DNA from: an uncultured Bacteroidales bacterium
GTDB lineage: Bacteria > Bacteroidota > Bacteroidia > Bacteroidales > P3
Direction of reading: 5' to 3'
NCBI GenBank assembly: GCA_905236405.1
Contig: CAJOQB010000189.1
Coordinates: 1 to 9,531, forward strand
Length of the DNA: 9,531 nucleotides
Every line of letters starts with the position of its first letter. Position 1 is the first letter of the stretch. The notes beneath the pieces are model-generated. The model ran no database searches and was not told the DNA's origin. It saw nothing but the letters and a program-made list of their open reading frames with translations. Both the position numbers and the translations under genes were made by a program. Of this stretch, positions 8,565-9,531 are shown in pieces.

Positions 8565-8599
8565 CGAAAATGCAATAACAACGATAGAAATTTAAGATT

Positions 8600-9358
8600 A
8601 TGAAGCTGCGAACGGAGAATATTGTCAAGAAGTACCACACCCGAACGGTTGTCAATCATGTGTCGGTCGAAGTGAACCGAGGCGAGATCGTGGGTCTGCT
8701 GGGTCCCAACGGGGCGGGGAAGACCACCACGTTCTACATGATTGTCGGCATCATCCGTCCCTACTCGGGACGCATCTTCCTCGACGATCGCGATATCACC
8801 GACCTCCCCATGTACCAACGTGCCAAGGCTGGTGTGGGCTATCTGGCGCAAGAGGCATCCGTCTTTCGTCAGCTTTCGGTCGAGGACAACATCAGTGCCA
8901 TCCTCGAGTTCCGCAGCGACCTCACCAAAGAGCAGCAGCGTGAGAAGCTGGAAAGCCTTCTCGACGAGTTTGGCCTTCAGAAGATACGCAAAAGCAAAGG
9001 CATCCAGCTTTCGGGTGGCGAACGTCGTCGTACCGAGATTGCCCGTGCGTTGGCCAACGACCCCCACTTCCTCCTCCTCGACGAGCCCTTTGCCGGTGTC
9101 GACCCCATCGCCGTCCAGGACATCCAGGACATCGTGGCCCACCTGAAGGATCGCGACATCGGCATCCTCATCACCGACCACAACGTCCACGAGACCCTCT
9201 CCATCACCGACCGTGCCTACCTCCTCTACGAGGGCAGCATCCTCCATGCCGGCACTCCCGAGGAGATGGCTGCCGACCCCGATGTCCGCAACAAGTACCT
9301 CGGTCGTGACTTCGTCCTGCGTCGTGTCAAGACGCGGGCGCTCGAAGAGAAAGAGTGA
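8600..9358 (+). CDS. lptB: LPS export ABC transporter ATP-binding protein LptB
   Basis: Cytoplasmic ATPase of the LptB2FG(C) complex that extracts lipopolysaccharide from the inner membrane and drives it across the periplasmic Lpt bridge to the outer membrane. Domains and motifs in order: Walker A GPNGAGKTT (35-43), Q-loop YLAQEASVFRQLSVEDN (81-97, typical of LptB), ABC signature LSGGE (137-141), Walker B FLLLDEP (157-163) with catalytic E162, D-loop AGVDP (165-169) and switch histidine H194 in ITDHNV. The 252 residues are slightly longer than the E. coli protein (241), through a charged tail (RVKTRALEEKE). The start MKLRTENIVKKY is typical. It stands alone here: no lptA, lptC, lptF or lptG is adjacent, and the divergent neighbour is recQ. 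Distinction from other single-domain ABC ATPases (for example LivF/LivG) rests on the Q-loop sequence and SVFRQLSVEDN. No clear terminator follows. Confidence 0.95.
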   Translation: MKLRTENIVKKYHTRTVVNHVSVEVNRGEIVGLLGPNGAGKTTTFYMIVGIIRPYSGRIFLDDRDITDLPMYQRAKAGVGYLAQEASVFRQLSVEDNISAILEFRSDLTKEQQREKLESLLDEFGLQKIRKSKGIQLSGGERRRTEIARALANDPHFLLLDEPFAGVDPIAVQDIQDIVAHLKDRDIGILITDHNVHETLSITDRAYLLYEGSILHAGTPEEMAADPDVRNKYLGRDFVLRRVKTRALEEKE

Positions 9359-9531
9359 TTTGGTTCTCATTTCTGTTTTCTTGTTTTTTCGTCTTCTCAT
9401 TTTTGTAATGGGATTATATATTATATTACCTTTTACATTGATGGGGGGGGGTGGGGTGGGGTATTCTATATTGTAATGTGAGAAAAAAAATAATTAATTA
9501 TTTATTTATTTTTTCGTACGCATATTTATAA
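9359..9531. other. Gene-free AT-rich stretch after lptB
   Basis: No credible coding frame is visible. The stretch has T-rich runs after the lptB stop (9374-9407 region) without a hairpin, a G-tract at 9443-9461, eight A in a row at 9483-9490, and a perfect AT palindrome AAATAATTAATTATTT at 9488-9503. The right part may be the upstream region of a gene beyond the window. Confidence 0.6.
9443..9461 (+). repeat. G-tract with G-quadruplex potential (G9-T-G4-T-G4)
   Basis: Nine G, T, four G, T, four G. The nine-G run can be read as G4-G-G4, giving four G4 runs with three one-base loops, which is the pattern expected to form a very stable parallel four-layer quadruplex on the plus strand. It is 84 nt downstream of the lptB stop. 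The nine-G homopolymer is also prone to slippage. Confidence 0.75.

Noticed and set aside
8552..8578. Eight-codon leader peptide (MKKGAKMQ) starting in the hairpin loop upstream of lptB
   Set aside because: Too short to distinguish from chance, has no regulatory codon run and no ribosome-binding signal.
8429..9400. Minus-strand open frame of 323 codons over lptB
   Set aside because: Antisense to a fully conserved ATPase with all motifs; composition (Val, Asp, Gly, Leu repeats) is that of a shadow frame.
9374..9407. Terminator after lptB at the T-rich runs
   Set aside because: There are T-runs but no GC-rich hairpin before them.

Overview
The window looks like core chromosome of a member of the Bacteroidetes, most likely order Bacteroidales. 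Four things point there: proteins of Bacteroidales type (PcrA-like UvrD, a RecQ of about 740 residues, LptB, a LolC/E-type permease); starts without clear Shine-Dalgarno sequences; promoters that fit the Bacteroidetes consensus TTTG-N19-21-TAnnTTTG; and a tRNA gene that does not encode CCA. The genus cannot be fixed from sequence reading alone. Coding regions are fairly GC-rich and the gaps between genes strongly AT-rich. I see no transposase, integrase, CRISPR array, toxin-antitoxin pair or phage gene.

Layout. Bases 3-2084 (+) hold a UvrD/PcrA helicase cut off at its N-terminus by the window edge, followed 15 nt later by dtd (2100-2555, +), the D-aminoacyl-tRNA deacylase. Facing them on the minus strand are tRNA-Glu(UUC) (2997-2923) and rpsT for ribosomal protein S20 (2888-2637), which appear to share one promoter at 3092-3062. 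The two convergent units meet at a hairpin at 2585-2604 with T-runs on both sides, which can terminate both. Next comes a compact minus-strand unit read from 6022 down to 3130: a small outer-membrane barrel protein, rbfA, a LolC/LolE-type permease, and a 224-residue protein of unknown function, with gaps of 14, 31 and 34 nt. Upstream, also on minus, is recQ (8337-6109). A 262-nt gap holding a good recQ promoter and a strong leader hairpin separates recQ from lptB (8600-9358, +). The last 173 bases contain no gene, but do contain a G-tract able to form a four-layer G-quadruplex.

How the genes relate. Two helicases serve DNA repair and replication restart (UvrD, RecQ). Dtd, tRNA-Glu, S20 and RbfA serve translation and 30S biogenesis. 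LptB, the LolC/E-like permease and the barrel protein serve the outer membrane. This is a housekeeping neighbourhood. No convincing undescribed system is visible. The items most worth a second look are the unknown protein in the rbfA-lolE unit, the inverted repeat straddling the tRNA-Glu/rpsT promoter, the lptB leader hairpin and the G-tract at the right end.
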